From Lachnospiraceae bacterium (GTDB lineage Bacteria > Bacillota > Clostridia > Lachnospirales > Lachnospiraceae): a DNA stretch of 64,000 bases. This document shows positions 8,481 to 17,749 of this stretch, piece after piece. Location of the stretch: NCBI GenBank assembly GCA_015057325.1, contig SVEQ01000003.1, positions 62,001 to 126,000 of the forward strand. Direction: 5' to 3'. Positions within the stretch are counted from its first letter, which is position 1. Each line of letters opens with the position of its first letter. The position numbers and the translations under genes are program-made. Below the pieces are notes generated by a model. It saw nothing but the letters and a program-made list of their open reading frames with translations, made no database searches and was not told where the DNA came from.

Positions 8481-9005
8481 TTACGAATCAAAGAACTGTC
8501 TTCCGTCATCCGTTACAAGTCTCTCAGTCTTTGGGTAATTAAAAATCTGTGCATTATCAGCATTCTTAGCAAGATAATCTTCAAATCTTGCTGCATACCA
8601 TTTAGCCATTGGAAGATTATGTAATAAACAATTACCGCAATTTTCAGGCAAAACGCCCGGAACCTCATTAGCATCTTTGACAGACTTAAAAGCATTAAGA
8701 ACTAATTCATATATTTCCTCGGGTTTACGACCTCCCTTAAGGATTAAATAAAATCCCGTAAGACATCCCATTGGTCCCCAATAGATTACCTCATCTTTCC
8801 AATCGGGATCATTTCTAAGATAAGTTGCAATCAAATGTTCCAGCGAATGCATTGCCAAAACATCTATAGCAGGCTCCTTATTAGGCTTTGTTACTCTAAT
8901 ATCATATGTTGTGATTATTCCGTCACCCACCTGATCCTGACGGCTTATAAAAATACCGGGAACAATTAATGTATGATCTACAGAAAAACTTGGTATTAAA
9001 TCCAT
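8481..9005 (-). CDS. luxS: S-ribosylhomocysteine lyase
   Basis: LuxS cleaves S-ribosylhomocysteine to homocysteine and DPD, the precursor of autoinducer-2, in the activated methyl cycle. The sequence matches the family throughout. The metal-binding H53-x3-H57 (MHSLEHL) with the general-acid Glu between them, the catalytic Cys in GCLTGF (C81) and the third zinc ligand in ENCGN (C123) are all present. The start is the ATG at 9005 (174 residues), preceded by AAAGGAGA; an upstream in-frame ATG at 9059 has no such site and adds non-homologous residues. A TTGACA promoter lies just upstream. The two kinase genes follow within 37 and 30 bp on the same strand. That placement differs from the usual luxS neighbours of methionine and methyl-cycle genes. 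Confidence 0.97.
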   Translation of the reverse strand: MDLIPSFSVDHTLIVPGIFISRQDQVGDGIITTYDIRVTKPNKEPAIDVLAMHSLEHLIATYLRNDPDWKDEVIYWGPMGCLTGFYLILKGGRKPEEIYELVLNAFKSVKDANEVPGVLPENCGNCLLHNLPMAKWYAARFEDYLAKNADNAQIFNYPKTERLVTDDGRQFFDS

Positions 9006-9043
9006 AACTAATCTCCTTTCAACATGTATAAATACACTATAAG

Positions 9044-9072
9044 AAAGTAACACAATCAAGCCAATGTGTCAA
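9044..9072 (-). promoter_or_regulatory. luxS promoter
   Basis: On the minus strand TTGACA (9067-9072) and TACTTT (9044-9049) are separated by 17 bp. The site lies about 40 bp upstream of the luxS ATG and directly after the phosphatase gene, which makes luxS the likely first gene of its transcript. Confidence 0.5.
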
Positions 9073-9091
9073 TAAACTGCCTTATTAACCA

Positions 9092-10708
9092 CTACTTATA
9101 CTCAACGCACATCATAGTAATATCATCAAACTGTACTGCGTCGCCCACAAATCCATCAACATCATTTTTGACACTCTCTAATAATTCTGTAATACTTTTG
9201 TCTTTTGAATTACTTAACGAATTAACCATCGCTTCTAAACCAAACATTTTTTCATCTTGATTTGTTGCCTCAGGTACACCGTCTGTATAAAGAAACAACT
9301 TATCTCCATGCGATAATGTAAACTCATAATTGGTATAATTGATATTTTTTTTGACGCCAACCATCAAGTTATGTTTGGTCTTATATAATTCAAACTTATC
9401 ACCTTTTCTGTAAATGGCAGGATCCTCGTGTCCCGCATTACAAGCAATGACTTTACCGGTTGAAAGCTCAATAATTCCAAGCCAGACAGTTACAAACATC
9501 TTCATGCTATTTTTTTCACATATTCTGTTATTCACATAATCAATAATTTCCGCAGGCGTCTTATCATTTGTCGCATACTCACTTAAAATAATCTTACAAA
9601 CCATCATAAATAATGCAGCCGGTACTCCTTTCCCGGATACATCAGCCATAACCATCGCCAAATGATTGTCATCTACCATAAATATATCGTAGAAGTCTCC
9701 GCCTACTTCTTTTGCCGGCACCATAAGCGCATATATATCAAAATCATCTCTTTCGGAAAATGGAGAAAAGTCTGTAATAAGTGCACTTTGTTGTATTGAT
9801 GACGCAAGTAAAAGTTCCGTATCTATACGCTGTTTTTCCATTGTGACAGTCGTAAGATTATCAATATAATTAAGCATGTCTCCCTCCATCTTATCGATAG
9901 AGTTTGCAAGAGATACTATCTCCTTAACCTTGCTGACGGTACTTTCTTTTAGTTTCCCACTTCCGGTGTTTTCATTGGCAAATCTTTCAGCTTCAGAGCG
10001 CACATCATTTATCGGCTCAACTATATGCCGTCTTAGATATATTGATGAAATTGCAATTGAAATAAGCATAAGAACAAGAGTTACCAGTCCAACATTCTTC
10101 ACATATGCCCATCTGGTATCGGAAAGTTCCTCAACAAATCGTTGTGCACACATAATAGCAACAACTTTCCCCTCAGAATTACGGATAGGGACCAACCCCG
10201 TAACATGAGGCAATCCTTCACCGAGATTATCAATTCGGTCAATGGTAGCCTCTTTTAAGTCCTCTTCATACATTTTCCTGTATGCGACTTCGTAATCCTC
10301 ATCGGCATTTTCCGATCTGTGACCGATTTCCCAAGGCGAATATGTACTATTATAGTTAAGGCAATTAAACACCGACGTAACATTCTTATAATCCGCATCA
10401 GGCTTGACTACATAGACAACAGACATATCCTGCGTATTACAAAGAACCGTAAGTTTCTCCTTTGTCTCCTTGTATTCGTCACTTGCTCCGTTCTCTTCAA
10501 GGTACTCATCAATATGATCTGCATTAACCATCGTCATTGCCGTCTTTGCTGTTCTTAAAACAGAATAGTTGTATTCTTCAGTAAATGATACCGTAAAACG
10601 ATTATAGCCATATATTACTATTATTATGGCAAAAACAACCATCGACAGAACAATCTCGCCAATCATAAGAAAGTACATACTTGGTTCCCAACCAATACGT
10701 TTTTTCAA
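9092..10708 (-). CDS. Membrane-bound PP2C (SpoIIE/RsbU-type) phosphatase with Cache-like sensor and HAMP
   Basis: The protein has an N-terminal membrane segment, an extracytoplasmic Cache-like sensor of about 170 residues, a second membrane segment, a HAMP linker (RRHIVEPINDVRSEAERFA) and a C-terminal SpoIIE-type PP2C domain. Metal-binding aspartates lie in EVGGDFYDI, MADVSGKGVPAALF and LYTDGVPEA. Such enzymes dephosphorylate STAS anti-anti-sigma proteins in partner-switching systems, and a STAS gene ends just upstream. An ATG at 10732 is in frame, but the strong GGGGGAGG site lies downstream of it. I therefore place the start at the TTG at 10708 (8 bp after that site), giving about 538 residues starting MKKRIGWEP. 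The sensor resembles that of the hybrid kinase (both have T-A-x-x-M-x-x-x-D and Y-x-Y/V segments). Confidence 0.9.
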   Translation of the reverse strand: MKKRIGWEPSMYFLMIGEIVLSMVVFAIIIVIYGYNRFTVSFTEEYNYSVLRTAKTAMTMVNADHIDEYLEENGASDEYKETKEKLTVLCNTQDMSVVYVVKPDADYKNVTSVFNCLNYNSTYSPWEIGHRSENADEDYEVAYRKMYEEDLKEATIDRIDNLGEGLPHVTGLVPIRNSEGKVVAIMCAQRFVEELSDTRWAYVKNVGLVTLVLMLISIAISSIYLRRHIVEPINDVRSEAERFANENTGSGKLKESTVSKVKEIVSLANSIDKMEGDMLNYIDNLTTVTMEKQRIDTELLLASSIQQSALITDFSPFSERDDFDIYALMVPAKEVGGDFYDIFMVDDNHLAMVMADVSGKGVPAALFMMVCKIILSEYATNDKTPAEIIDYVNNRICEKNSMKMFVTVWLGIIELSTGKVIACNAGHEDPAIYRKGDKFELYKTKHNLMVGVKKNINYTNYEFTLSHGDKLFLYTDGVPEATNQDEKMFGLEAMVNSLSNSKDKSITELLESVKNDVDGFVGDAVQFDDITMMCVEYK

Positions 10709-10737
10709 TACCAATACCTCCCCCAAAAGCATTGTTC

Positions 10738-11034
10738 TTATTCAAACTCAAAAAGATCAATAAGCCCTGTAACCTCAAAAACATCTCTAAGCTCTTCCTT
10801 AAGGTTGATTATTTTAATGCCATTACCCTCCTTAAGTGTCTGGTCTGTAAGTACCAAAACGCGAAGTCCCGCACTTGAAATGTAATTAAGCTCGCCAAAA
10901 TCAAACACAACTTCGGACACACCCGTCATTTCTCCCATAATTGCATTTTCAAACTTTGTTGAATTATTGGTATCTAATCTACCAAAAAGTTTAACATTAA
11001 GAGTATCATCATCCTTGGTTATTGAATAATCCAT
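10738..11034 (-). CDS. STAS-domain anti-anti-sigma factor (RsbV/SpoIIAA-like)
   Basis: At 98 residues this is a single STAS domain of normal length for anti-sigma factor antagonists. The conserved phosphorylation loop is YISSAGLRVLVLT, with the target serine at S53 or S54. It is encoded immediately upstream of the SpoIIE-type phosphatase, whose ribosome binding site abuts this gene's stop, so the pair is translated together. The phosphatase would be expected to remove phosphate from this serine, freeing the protein to bind an anti-sigma kinase. No anti-sigma kinase (RsbW type) or sigma factor is encoded in the window, so the output is elsewhere or is not a sigma factor. Confidence 0.92.
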   Translation of the reverse strand: MDYSITKDDDTLNVKLFGRLDTNNSTKFENAIMGEMTGVSEVVFDFGELNYISSAGLRVLVLTDQTLKEGNGIKIINLKEELRDVFEVTGLIDLFEFE

Positions 11035-11045
11035 TGTATTCCCCC

Positions 11046-12035
11046 TTAAGCTACATCATTGCCGTTCTTAACCCCATTTGCCGCATCCATCATATTAGTA
11101 AGCGTTGTCTGTGCTATTGATTCAAGTGCCTCTAATGTATAGAAACCCTGGTGAGACGTTATCATTACATTAGGGAATGATAAAAGTCTTGCAGTTACAG
11201 AGCTTTGCATAATCTCATCCGACTTATCCTCATATACATAACCGGTCTCTTCCTCATACACATCAAGTCCAACGCCAAGGAACTTATTAAGTCTTATTCC
11301 TTCAATCAACTCATCTGTGTCAACAAGTGCACCTCTTGACGTATTGACAAGAATTACACCGTCCTTCATTTTCTTGATATTCTCAATATTTATCATATGA
11401 TACGTATTATCCAAAAGTGGACAATGTAGTGAAATAAGGTCGCTTCGAGATAACAACTCATCAAGCGATACATATTCCACAAACTCCTTAAGATCAGGAT
11501 TCTCATATACATCATAAGCAATTATCTTCATGCCAAATCCACGACATATTCTTGCCATAGCAGCACCAATCTTACCTGTGCCGACAATACCTGCTGTCTT
11601 GCCATAGAAGTTAACACCGCGAAGCCCCTTTAATGTATAGTCATTCTCACGTACCTTGTTATATGCCTTATAAAGACGTCTGTTAACTGCAAGAGCAAGT
11701 CCCATAGCAAGCTCCGCTACAGATTCAGGAGAATACCCCGGCACACGCTTAACAATTATTCCAAGCTCCTTAGCCTTCTCAACATCAACATTATTAAATC
11801 CAGCACATCTCATAAGCACATATTTAACACCTGCCTCGTGAAGAGATGTAAGTGTCTCTGCCCCCACATCGGCACTAACAAATGCGCATATTCCATCATA
11901 TCCCTTTGCAAGCGGAGCGGTTACCGGCTCCAACTCGTGATCGATATAATCAATTTCTATATCGGGAAAACTCTCACTAACCGGACCAAACGACTTTTTA
12001 TCATAGATTTTTGCAGCATAAAATAACAATTTCAT
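11046..12035 (-). CDS. ldhA: D-lactate dehydrogenase
   Basis: This NAD-dependent D-2-hydroxyacid dehydrogenase reduces pyruvate to D-lactate to regenerate NAD+ in fermentation. The start is the ATG at 12035 behind AAGGAGGAAGG, giving 329 residues, the same length as E. coli LdhA. Similarity to LdhA runs end to end: RCAGFNNVD, PGYSPESVAELAMG, the Rossmann glycines in GKTAGIVGTGKIG, the catalytic Arg in NTSRGALVDT, Glu in DVYEEE and His in TSHQGFYT. That supports lactate over phosphoglycerate or formate as the substrate. The gene stands 12 bp upstream of the STAS gene, so the two may share a transcript although their functions differ. Confidence 0.92.
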   Translation of the reverse strand: MKLLFYAAKIYDKKSFGPVSESFPDIEIDYIDHELEPVTAPLAKGYDGICAFVSADVGAETLTSLHEAGVKYVLMRCAGFNNVDVEKAKELGIIVKRVPGYSPESVAELAMGLALAVNRRLYKAYNKVRENDYTLKGLRGVNFYGKTAGIVGTGKIGAAMARICRGFGMKIIAYDVYENPDLKEFVEYVSLDELLSRSDLISLHCPLLDNTYHMINIENIKKMKDGVILVNTSRGALVDTDELIEGIRLNKFLGVGLDVYEEETGYVYEDKSDEIMQSSVTARLLSFPNVMITSHQGFYTLEALESIAQTTLTNMMDAANGVKNGNDVA

Positions 12036-12117
12036 ATACCCTTCCTCCTTCATCAATACATTTTTGTTACATGTGTATATTATATCCCACTCATTATAGC
12101 AAATTAACCAAAAAAAA

Positions 12118-12143
12118 GATACCTAATTTTTATATTAGGTATC
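12118..12143 (-). terminator. Intrinsic terminator after the helicase gene
   Basis: Minus-strand GATACCTAAT and ATTAGGTATC form a perfect 10-bp stem with a 6-nt loop and are followed by a run of eight T. It separates the helicase gene from ldhA. Confidence 0.85.
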
Positions 12144-12152
12144 TAAAAATAA

Positions 12153-13991
12153 TCATTCGCCCACAACCTCCGATAAAAACCTCGACGGCTCGAGTTCTCT
12201 GTTGTAGTAATGCTTAACTTCATATATGTGTAAATGATGCTTTGCACGCGTCATTGCTACATAAAACATTCTGCGTTCCTCTTCTATATCAGACGCAAGT
12301 ACGGCTTTTTTGTACGGCGACAAGCCTTCATTTGCTTCCGCAATAAAAACAACATCATACTCCAAGCCTTTCGCACTATGCATTGTTGTAATCGCAATTC
12401 CCTTTTTCTCCTCCTTCACATTGGCTCTTGAGTGTGCAATCAGCTCCTCACGATATGCCGCTATTGAAGCAAACCAATCCTCATAAGTTTTATATTGTCT
12501 TGCCGCTTCTGCCACCTCGTCCAAAACATCATAAAACTCATCAACATTTAAATGTCTAAAATCTGCATACTCGCTCAAATAACCGTCATATCCAATCGAC
12601 TTTCTGATAAAGTTAATCGCGGCATATGGCTTTAGCTTTGTCAAAAGCTCCAAATCATATGAAAGTTGCGTTATTCTATCCGCAATCCAATCTTTCTTTC
12701 CAAGCTTATCCTTAATTCTATCAAGGCTAACCACCTTTTCATCAAGCAAATCTCTGGATATATAACGGTTTGGTTTATTGATTATCCGAAGAAAGAGTGC
12801 CCTGTCGTTAGCTCCAAGTGCCGCATTGATATAATCAAATATGGTTCTAACCGCAAAATGATCATATATACAAGCCACCTTATCTCTCGTATAAAAAGGG
12901 AGATTAAACTCTAACAATCTGTGAGCAAGACTTCCCGCCTGTGCATTGGTTCGATATATAACACTCATTGCGTTATAAGGTATTCCCTGCTCATGATATT
13001 TTCTAATCATCTCCAGGATATGGCCGTTCTCTTCACTCCTGCTCTTCATATGATGTATATATATGGGTTCTTCATAACCCGAAGAGCTAACCAGTGTTTT
13101 TTCATATCTTGAAGAATTGTTCTTGATAAGCCTTGCCGAGCCCTCAACGATATTGGCATTGCACCTATAATTAACATCTAAAAGCGTCATTTGTGCATTC
13201 GGATAATCCTCCTTAAACCGAAGCATAATCTCCGGCCTTGCCCCACGAAATCCGTAGATACTCTGGTCATCATCACCTACAACAAATAAATTGTTGTCAG
13301 GTTTAGCAAGAAGCTTTGTGATTTCATACTGAAGCTTATTAATATCCTGAAACTCATCAACCAAAATATACTTATAACGCTTTTGCAGAGAAGCCAGAAT
13401 ATCCGGTCTTTTTGTAAGAAGATCATAGCAATAAACCATCATGTCATCAAAATCAAGCTTACTGTTTGCCGCTACCGTCTTATTGTATTCTCTGTATATC
13501 TCCCTAAAAACCTCCTCGCCAACAGTTGGTGAATAATAATTATCAACATCTATCATATCACCCTTAACAAGGCTGATTTCACTAATAATATCAGAGATTA
13601 CCTCTTCCTCATCATCATATTCCAACTGCCTTTTTGCAATCAGTTCTTTTACCAATGTGTATTTGTTTTCTTCAGAGAAAATGTTGCCCGAATCATAACC
13701 GTAAGCAACCTTTAAGATATAAAAGAATACAGAATGGAATGTTCCAAATGTAGGACGGCGATTAAGACTTGAACCGTATAATTTATAAAAACGTTCCTCC
13801 ATCTCGTTTGCACTTGCCCTTGTAAAAGTTATAACCAGAATATTTTCAGGTCTTACTTTTGCTTCATCAATCAAATACTTTATCCTGTGAACCATTGCGG
13901 TTGTCTTACCTGAACCCGGACCTGCAAGAGCAAGCATAGGACCGTTTATATGATGTATTGCATCAAGTTGTCCTTTGTTAAAACGTGACAT
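12153..13991 (-). CDS. UvrD/PcrA-type superfamily 1 DNA helicase, short form
   Basis: This ATP-dependent 3'-5' DNA helicase contains the Q-motif start FNKGQLDAI, Walker A AGPGSGKTTAM, motif Ia ITFTRASANEMEER, Walker B LVDEFQDINKLQ, motif III GDDDQSIYGFRGARPE, motif V TTMHSAKGLEYDVVFI and motif VI VAMTRAKHHLHIY. At 612 residues it is about 100 shorter than typical PcrA/UvrD (around 720-740) and ends shortly after motif VI, so it lacks the C-terminal RNA-polymerase-binding region. It is therefore more likely an accessory UvrD-like helicase than the essential PcrA. The start is the ATG at 13991, spaced 5 bp from AAGGAG; a GTG two codons earlier is also in frame but too close. It is a single-gene unit bounded by hairpins on both sides. 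Confidence 0.92.
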   Translation of the reverse strand: MSRFNKGQLDAIHHINGPMLALAGPGSGKTTAMVHRIKYLIDEAKVRPENILVITFTRASANEMEERFYKLYGSSLNRRPTFGTFHSVFFYILKVAYGYDSGNIFSEENKYTLVKELIAKRQLEYDDEEEVISDIISEISLVKGDMIDVDNYYSPTVGEEVFREIYREYNKTVAANSKLDFDDMMVYCYDLLTKRPDILASLQKRYKYILVDEFQDINKLQYEITKLLAKPDNNLFVVGDDDQSIYGFRGARPEIMLRFKEDYPNAQMTLLDVNYRCNANIVEGSARLIKNNSSRYEKTLVSSSGYEEPIYIHHMKSRSEENGHILEMIRKYHEQGIPYNAMSVIYRTNAQAGSLAHRLLEFNLPFYTRDKVACIYDHFAVRTIFDYINAALGANDRALFLRIINKPNRYISRDLLDEKVVSLDRIKDKLGKKDWIADRITQLSYDLELLTKLKPYAAINFIRKSIGYDGYLSEYADFRHLNVDEFYDVLDEVAEAARQYKTYEDWFASIAAYREELIAHSRANVKEEKKGIAITTMHSAKGLEYDVVFIAEANEGLSPYKKAVLASDIEEERRMFYVAMTRAKHHLHIYEVKHYYNRELEPSRFLSEVVGE

Positions 13992-14016
13992 ATACACTCC
14001 TTAAAATGTACTTAAA

Positions 14017-14043
14017 ATCGCCACCCGTTATACAGGTGGCGAC
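14017..14043 (-). terminator. Probable terminator after gltX
   Basis: Minus-strand GTCGCCACC pairs with GGTGGCGA around a short AT-rich loop and is followed by TTTTAAG. The stem is strong but the U-tract is short. Confidence 0.65.
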
Positions 14044-14061
14044 TTAATTGTTGTTATCTGA

Positions 14062-15519
14062 TTATGCATTCTCAAGTTTGGCAATACCAATCTCAATACG
14101 TCTTATCGACTCTTCCTTACCAAGTATATCCATTATTTCAAATGCACCGCCCGGTGTCATCTGCTTACCGGATACTGCGATACGTACAGGCCAAAGACCG
14201 GTACCGTTCTTAATACCCTTATTTGCAATATACTCCATAAGTGTATCATGAAGATTATCAAGTGACCAATCCTCAACATTTTTAAGAATCTCATACTCTT
14301 CCTTTAATATCTCAAGAGAGTTTTCTGAGTTGGTCTTCATTTTCTTATGAGTATAAAGCTCGATATCATAATCCGGCAACTCCTCAAAGAAATCGATATG
14401 ATCCTTGATATCCGGGAATACCTCAATACGGGTTTTAACAAGCTCTAAAATCTCGTCTATCTTAACGTCCTTGGTAATAACTTCCTTCACATAAGGAAGT
14501 GCCTTTTCTTTGAACTTGTCAAAATCCATGTTCTTGATATACTCGCCATTCATCCAACGAAGTTTAACCATATCAAACACCGCCGGCGATTTGGAAATAT
14601 GCTTATAATCAAATGCCTTACAAAGCTCCTCAAGAGAGAATATCTCCTGATTATCTGTAGGACTCCAGCCAAGAAGTGCCACAAAGTTAACGATAGCCTC
14701 TGTAACAAATCCCTGCTCTAACAAATCCTCATATGATGAGTGTCCGCTTCTCTTTGAAAGCTTCTCGTGATTCTCATTAGTAATAGTCGGGCAGTGAATA
14801 TAAGTAGGTACATCCCAACCAAATGCCTGATAAAGTCTGTTGTACTTAGGTGATGAAGAAAGATACTCCTGACCTCTTACAACATGTGTAATTCCCATTA
14901 AATGATCATCTACAACGTTAGCAAAATTGTATGTCGGATAACCGTCTGACTTAATAAGAATCATATCGTCAAGCTCGTTATTGGGAACTGTAATTGTACC
15001 GTACAATTCATCCTCAAAGCTTGTTTCACCCTCAAGAGGAACATTCTGTCTGATAACAAAAGGTTTACCTGCTGCAAGATTAGCCTCTATTTCTTCCTTT
15101 GAAAGATTAAGACAATGCTTGTCATACTTTCTGATACTCTTGCCGTCTACAACTTCTTCCTTTAAGTTATCAAGTCTTTCCTTATCACAGAAACAATAAT
15201 ATGCTTCACCCTTCTCAATAAGTTTCTTAGCATATTCCATATAAAGTCCCTGCTTAACTCTCTCACTCTGGACATACGGACCAACGCCACCGTCTTTGTC
15301 AGGTCCCTCATCATGCAAAAGACCTGTTCCTTCCATAGTACGATAAATAATATCAACTGCGCCTTCAACGTATCTTTCCTGATCCGTATCTTCTATTCTT
15401 AAAATGAAATCGCCGTCCTCATGCTTTGCCACAAGGTATGCATACAAAGCTGTACGCAAATTACCTACGTGCATACGTCCTGTAGGACTTGGTGCAAATC
15501 TTGTTCTGATCTTTCCCAT
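14062..15519 (-). CDS. gltX: Glutamate--tRNA ligase
   Basis: This class I aminoacyl-tRNA synthetase charges tRNA-Glu (and often tRNA-Gln in bacteria lacking GlnRS). The HIGH-type motif is in [19 protein letters not shown] and the KMSKS-type motif is KLSKRSG. Length is 485 residues, normal for the bacterial discriminating or non-discriminating enzyme. Start and surrounding motifs ([14 protein letters not shown]) are standard. It follows the SEC-C gene by 18 bp, so the two are probably cotranscribed, and a hairpin follows at 14017-14043. Which tRNAs it charges cannot be read from sequence alone. Confidence 0.97.
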   Translation of the reverse strand: MGKIRTRFAPSPTGRMHVGNLRTALYAYLVAKHEDGDFILRIEDTDQERYVEGAVDIIYRTMEGTGLLHDEGPDKDGGVGPYVQSERVKQGLYMEYAKKLIEKGEAYYCFCDKERLDNLKEEVVDGKSIRKYDKHCLNLSKEEIEANLAAGKPFVIRQNVPLEGETSFEDELYGTITVPNNELDDMILIKSDGYPTYNFANVVDDHLMGITHVVRGQEYLSSSPKYNRLYQAFGWDVPTYIHCPTITNENHEKLSKRSGHSSYEDLLEQGFVTEAIVNFVALLGWSPTDNQEIFSLEELCKAFDYKHISKSPAVFDMVKLRWMNGEYIKNMDFDKFKEKALPYVKEVITKDVKIDEILELVKTRIEVFPDIKDHIDFFEELPDYDIELYTHKKMKTNSENSLEILKEEYEILKNVEDWSLDNLHDTLMEYIANKGIKNGTGLWPVRIAVSGKQMTPGGAFEIMDILGKEESIRRIEIGIAKLENA

Positions 15520-15537
15520 TTACTTACAAATCTCCTT

Positions 15538-16041
15538 TTAGTTACGTCCGCAACACTGCTTATACTTCTTACCGCTTCCACATGGACAAGGATCGTTTCT
15601 TCCGATCTTAGGAGGCTTTACAACAGTCTTTGATGACTTCTGTATCTTGTAAAGTTCTTTTCTTCTCTCTGCTGTAAGAAGTGGCTCCCACTCCTCTAAT
15701 GTATAGAGCCATTCAGCGTTACAATCAACCATGTTCATGTATAACTGCTCAAGGTCAATATCAAGAGAAACCTTAGTATCCTCTTCCATGTTGTCGATAT
15801 CATTAGGAGTCTTTAAACTGTCATTGATACCATCAAGGAAACCTGTAATAAGTTCGATAGTTGTATCATACTTTTCTGCTAATTCTTTAACTGTGCCTTC
15901 TACAACTTCATCAGGATTAGAAAGCAACTGCTTATAAATACCCTGCTCTACTCCAAAATAGTTAAGCCAGAACTGCTTTCCTTCCGGTGTTCTGTCATCG
16001 AATGAATACGCGTGATCACGCCAATCTTTAAGTAATGCCAT
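15538..16041 (-). CDS. SEC-C zinc-motif protein, unknown function
   Basis: The 167-residue protein ends in a textbook SEC-C motif ([18 protein letters not shown]), the short zinc-binding tail also found at the end of SecA. The first 120 residues are acidic and helical, with no membrane segment, and I recognise no catalytic motif in them. The SEC-C tail in other proteins binds zinc and can contact SecB or ribosomes, so a role near translation or secretion is possible but is inferred. It is immediately upstream of gltX (18 bp). Confidence 0.85.
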   Translation of the reverse strand: MALLKDWRDHAYSFDDRTPEGKQFWLNYFGVEQGIYKQLLSNPDEVVEGTVKELAEKYDTTIELITGFLDGINDSLKTPNDIDNMEEDTKVSLDIDLEQLYMNMVDCNAEWLYTLEEWEPLLTAERRKELYKIQKSSKTVVKPPKIGRNDPCPCGSGKKYKQCCGRN

Positions 16042-16167
16042 TTCTTTACCATCCTTTTTGTATTTCTTTTATCAAATCAAGCCTTTGCCTGATTGTTTCC
16101 ATATACTGTAAATGCTTTTTTGACAGCAGATTAGATTATAACAAAACCAATTTGATTTTTCAAGTTT

Positions 16168-16410
16168 CTAATCCTTTGTTTTTGGGGTCTCATTTATTGC
16201 TTCATCTGCAACAAAATTATCTTCTTCTTTACCGCTTACCAACTTTGTAAACCACATAAATACATAGAGTACTACAGGTACAACAATCATCAAAAAAAGC
16301 ATTCCGAAAAACAACTTACTTCCTGTAATTGCACATACTATTGTACCTATTATCAAACCTATTATAACGGCAATTGTAAGCACTGCACTAATTCTTCTTA
16401 CTTTTTTCAT
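16168..16410 (-). CDS. Small two-span membrane protein
   Basis: This 80-residue protein has two hydrophobic segments (about 8-28 and 33-56) separated by a short GSK turn. It has a basic N-terminus (MKKVRR) and an acidic soluble C-terminal tail, which predicts a hairpin with both ends inside. Its start overlaps the rarA stop by 4 bp, so it is translationally coupled to rarA. I do not recognise a family and see no functional motif. Confidence 0.65.
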   Translation of the reverse strand: MKKVRRISAVLTIAVIIGLIIGTIVCAITGSKLFFGMLFLMIVVPVVLYVFMWFTKLVSGKEEDNFVADEAINETPKTKD

Positions 16411-17729
16411 ATAATACCCCCGTATAACATTTCAAGTCGTTCTTTGATTGTAGCCTCGTATCCTTCCTCAGAAGGTTCATAGAATACCTCGTCCTTAATC
16501 TCATCCGGAAGATACTGTTGTTTTACAAAATGTCCCGGATAGTCGTGAGGGTACATATAGCCGACATGTCCAAGTTCCTTAGAACCTTCATAATGAGCAT
16601 CTCGAAGATACGGCGGAACAAGTCCTGTCTTTTTGTCTCTTACAACTCCTTGTGCTGCAAATATTGCATTCGTAACAGAATTAGACTTTGGTGCCGTCGC
16701 AACATAAGTTGCCGCGTGAGCAAGTATAAGATTAGACTCCGGCATTCCAACACGTTCAACCGCCTGGGCACATGCCGTTGCGACAACAATCGCATTGGGA
16801 TCGGCCATTCCAACATCCTCACACGCACATATCATAATTCGTCTTGCTATAAATGTAACGCTCTCACCTGCTTCTAACATCTTTGCAAGATAAAATGTTG
16901 CCGCCTGAGGATCAGAACCTCTCATACTCTTAATAAAAGCCGAAATCGTATCATAATGATTGTCACCGTCTCTGTCATACTGATAAGCACGTCTTTGAAT
17001 ACATTCCTCGCACACATCTAAAGTTATATGTATCTTTCCGTCATCAGAAGGCTTGGTCGTAAGGATACCAAGCTCCACTGCATTGATAGCACTTCTTGCA
17101 TCACCGTTACTCATATCCGCTAGAAAGTCAACAGCATTATCATCAAGCACGGCATTATAAGAACCCATTCCCTTTTCCACATCATATGTAGCTCTTTTAA
17201 TAAGTTCTTTAATATCTTCCTGCGATAACGGTTCAAGCTTAAATATATGAGATCTTGAAAGCAAAGCCTTATTAACCTCAAAGTACGGATTCTCAGTTGT
17301 TGCACCGATTAATATAACCGTGCCGTCCTCAACAAACGGAAGAAGATAATCCTGCTGGGCTTTGTTAAATCTATGTATCTCATCGATAAACAATATAGTC
17401 TTCTTCTGGTACATTGCCATATTCTGTCCGGCTTCACTTACAACTTCTTCCATATCTTTCTTTCCGGAGGTTGTTGCATTGAGAGATTTGAATACAGCAC
17501 TGGTTGTATTGGCAATAACCATTGCAAGTGTTGTCTTACCCGTTCCCGGCGGACCATAAAAAATGAGCGAACTTAATTTGTCCGCTTCAATCATACGATA
17601 CAACAATTTATCTTTCCCCATAATATGCTTTTGACCAACAACCTCATCGAGAGTTGTTGGTCTTAATCTCTTTGCTAAAGGGGATTCTTTTTTTAAATTT
17701 GTTTCCTTCATATACTCAAACAAATCCAC
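16407..17729 (-). CDS. rarA: Replication-associated recombination protein A (MgsA/WHIP family AAA+ ATPase)
   Basis: A AAA+ ATPase related to clamp loaders that acts at stalled replication forks. Visible features: LAKRLRPTTLDEVVGQKHI at the N-terminus, Walker A FYGPPGTGKTTLA, Walker B LFIDEIHRFNKAQQD, sensor 1 IGATTENPYF, an arginine finger in LLSRSH, sensor 2 in GDARSAINA, and the C-terminal tetramerisation and MgsA region (DVGMADPNA, GHVGYMYPHDYPGHFV). At 440 residues it has normal length. It follows the lone receiver gene by 20 bp and overlaps the small membrane protein by 4 bp. Confidence 0.96.
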   Translation of the reverse strand: MDLFEYMKETNLKKESPLAKRLRPTTLDEVVGQKHIMGKDKLLYRMIEADKLSSLIFYGPPGTGKTTLAMVIANTTSAVFKSLNATTSGKKDMEEVVSEAGQNMAMYQKKTILFIDEIHRFNKAQQDYLLPFVEDGTVILIGATTENPYFEVNKALLSRSHIFKLEPLSQEDIKELIKRATYDVEKGMGSYNAVLDDNAVDFLADMSNGDARSAINAVELGILTTKPSDDGKIHITLDVCEECIQRRAYQYDRDGDNHYDTISAFIKSMRGSDPQAATFYLAKMLEAGESVTFIARRIMICACEDVGMADPNAIVVATACAQAVERVGMPESNLILAHAATYVATAPKSNSVTNAIFAAQGVVRDKKTGLVPPYLRDAHYEGSKELGHVGYMYPHDYPGHFVKQQYLPDEIKDEVFYEPSEEGYEATIKERLEMLYGGII

Positions 17730-17749
17730 GAAGAAACTCTCCTTGTGTA

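Noticed and set aside
16518-16877. Plus-strand reading frame of 119 codons
   Set aside because: It is the antisense of rarA, with Arg/Cys-rich shadow composition.
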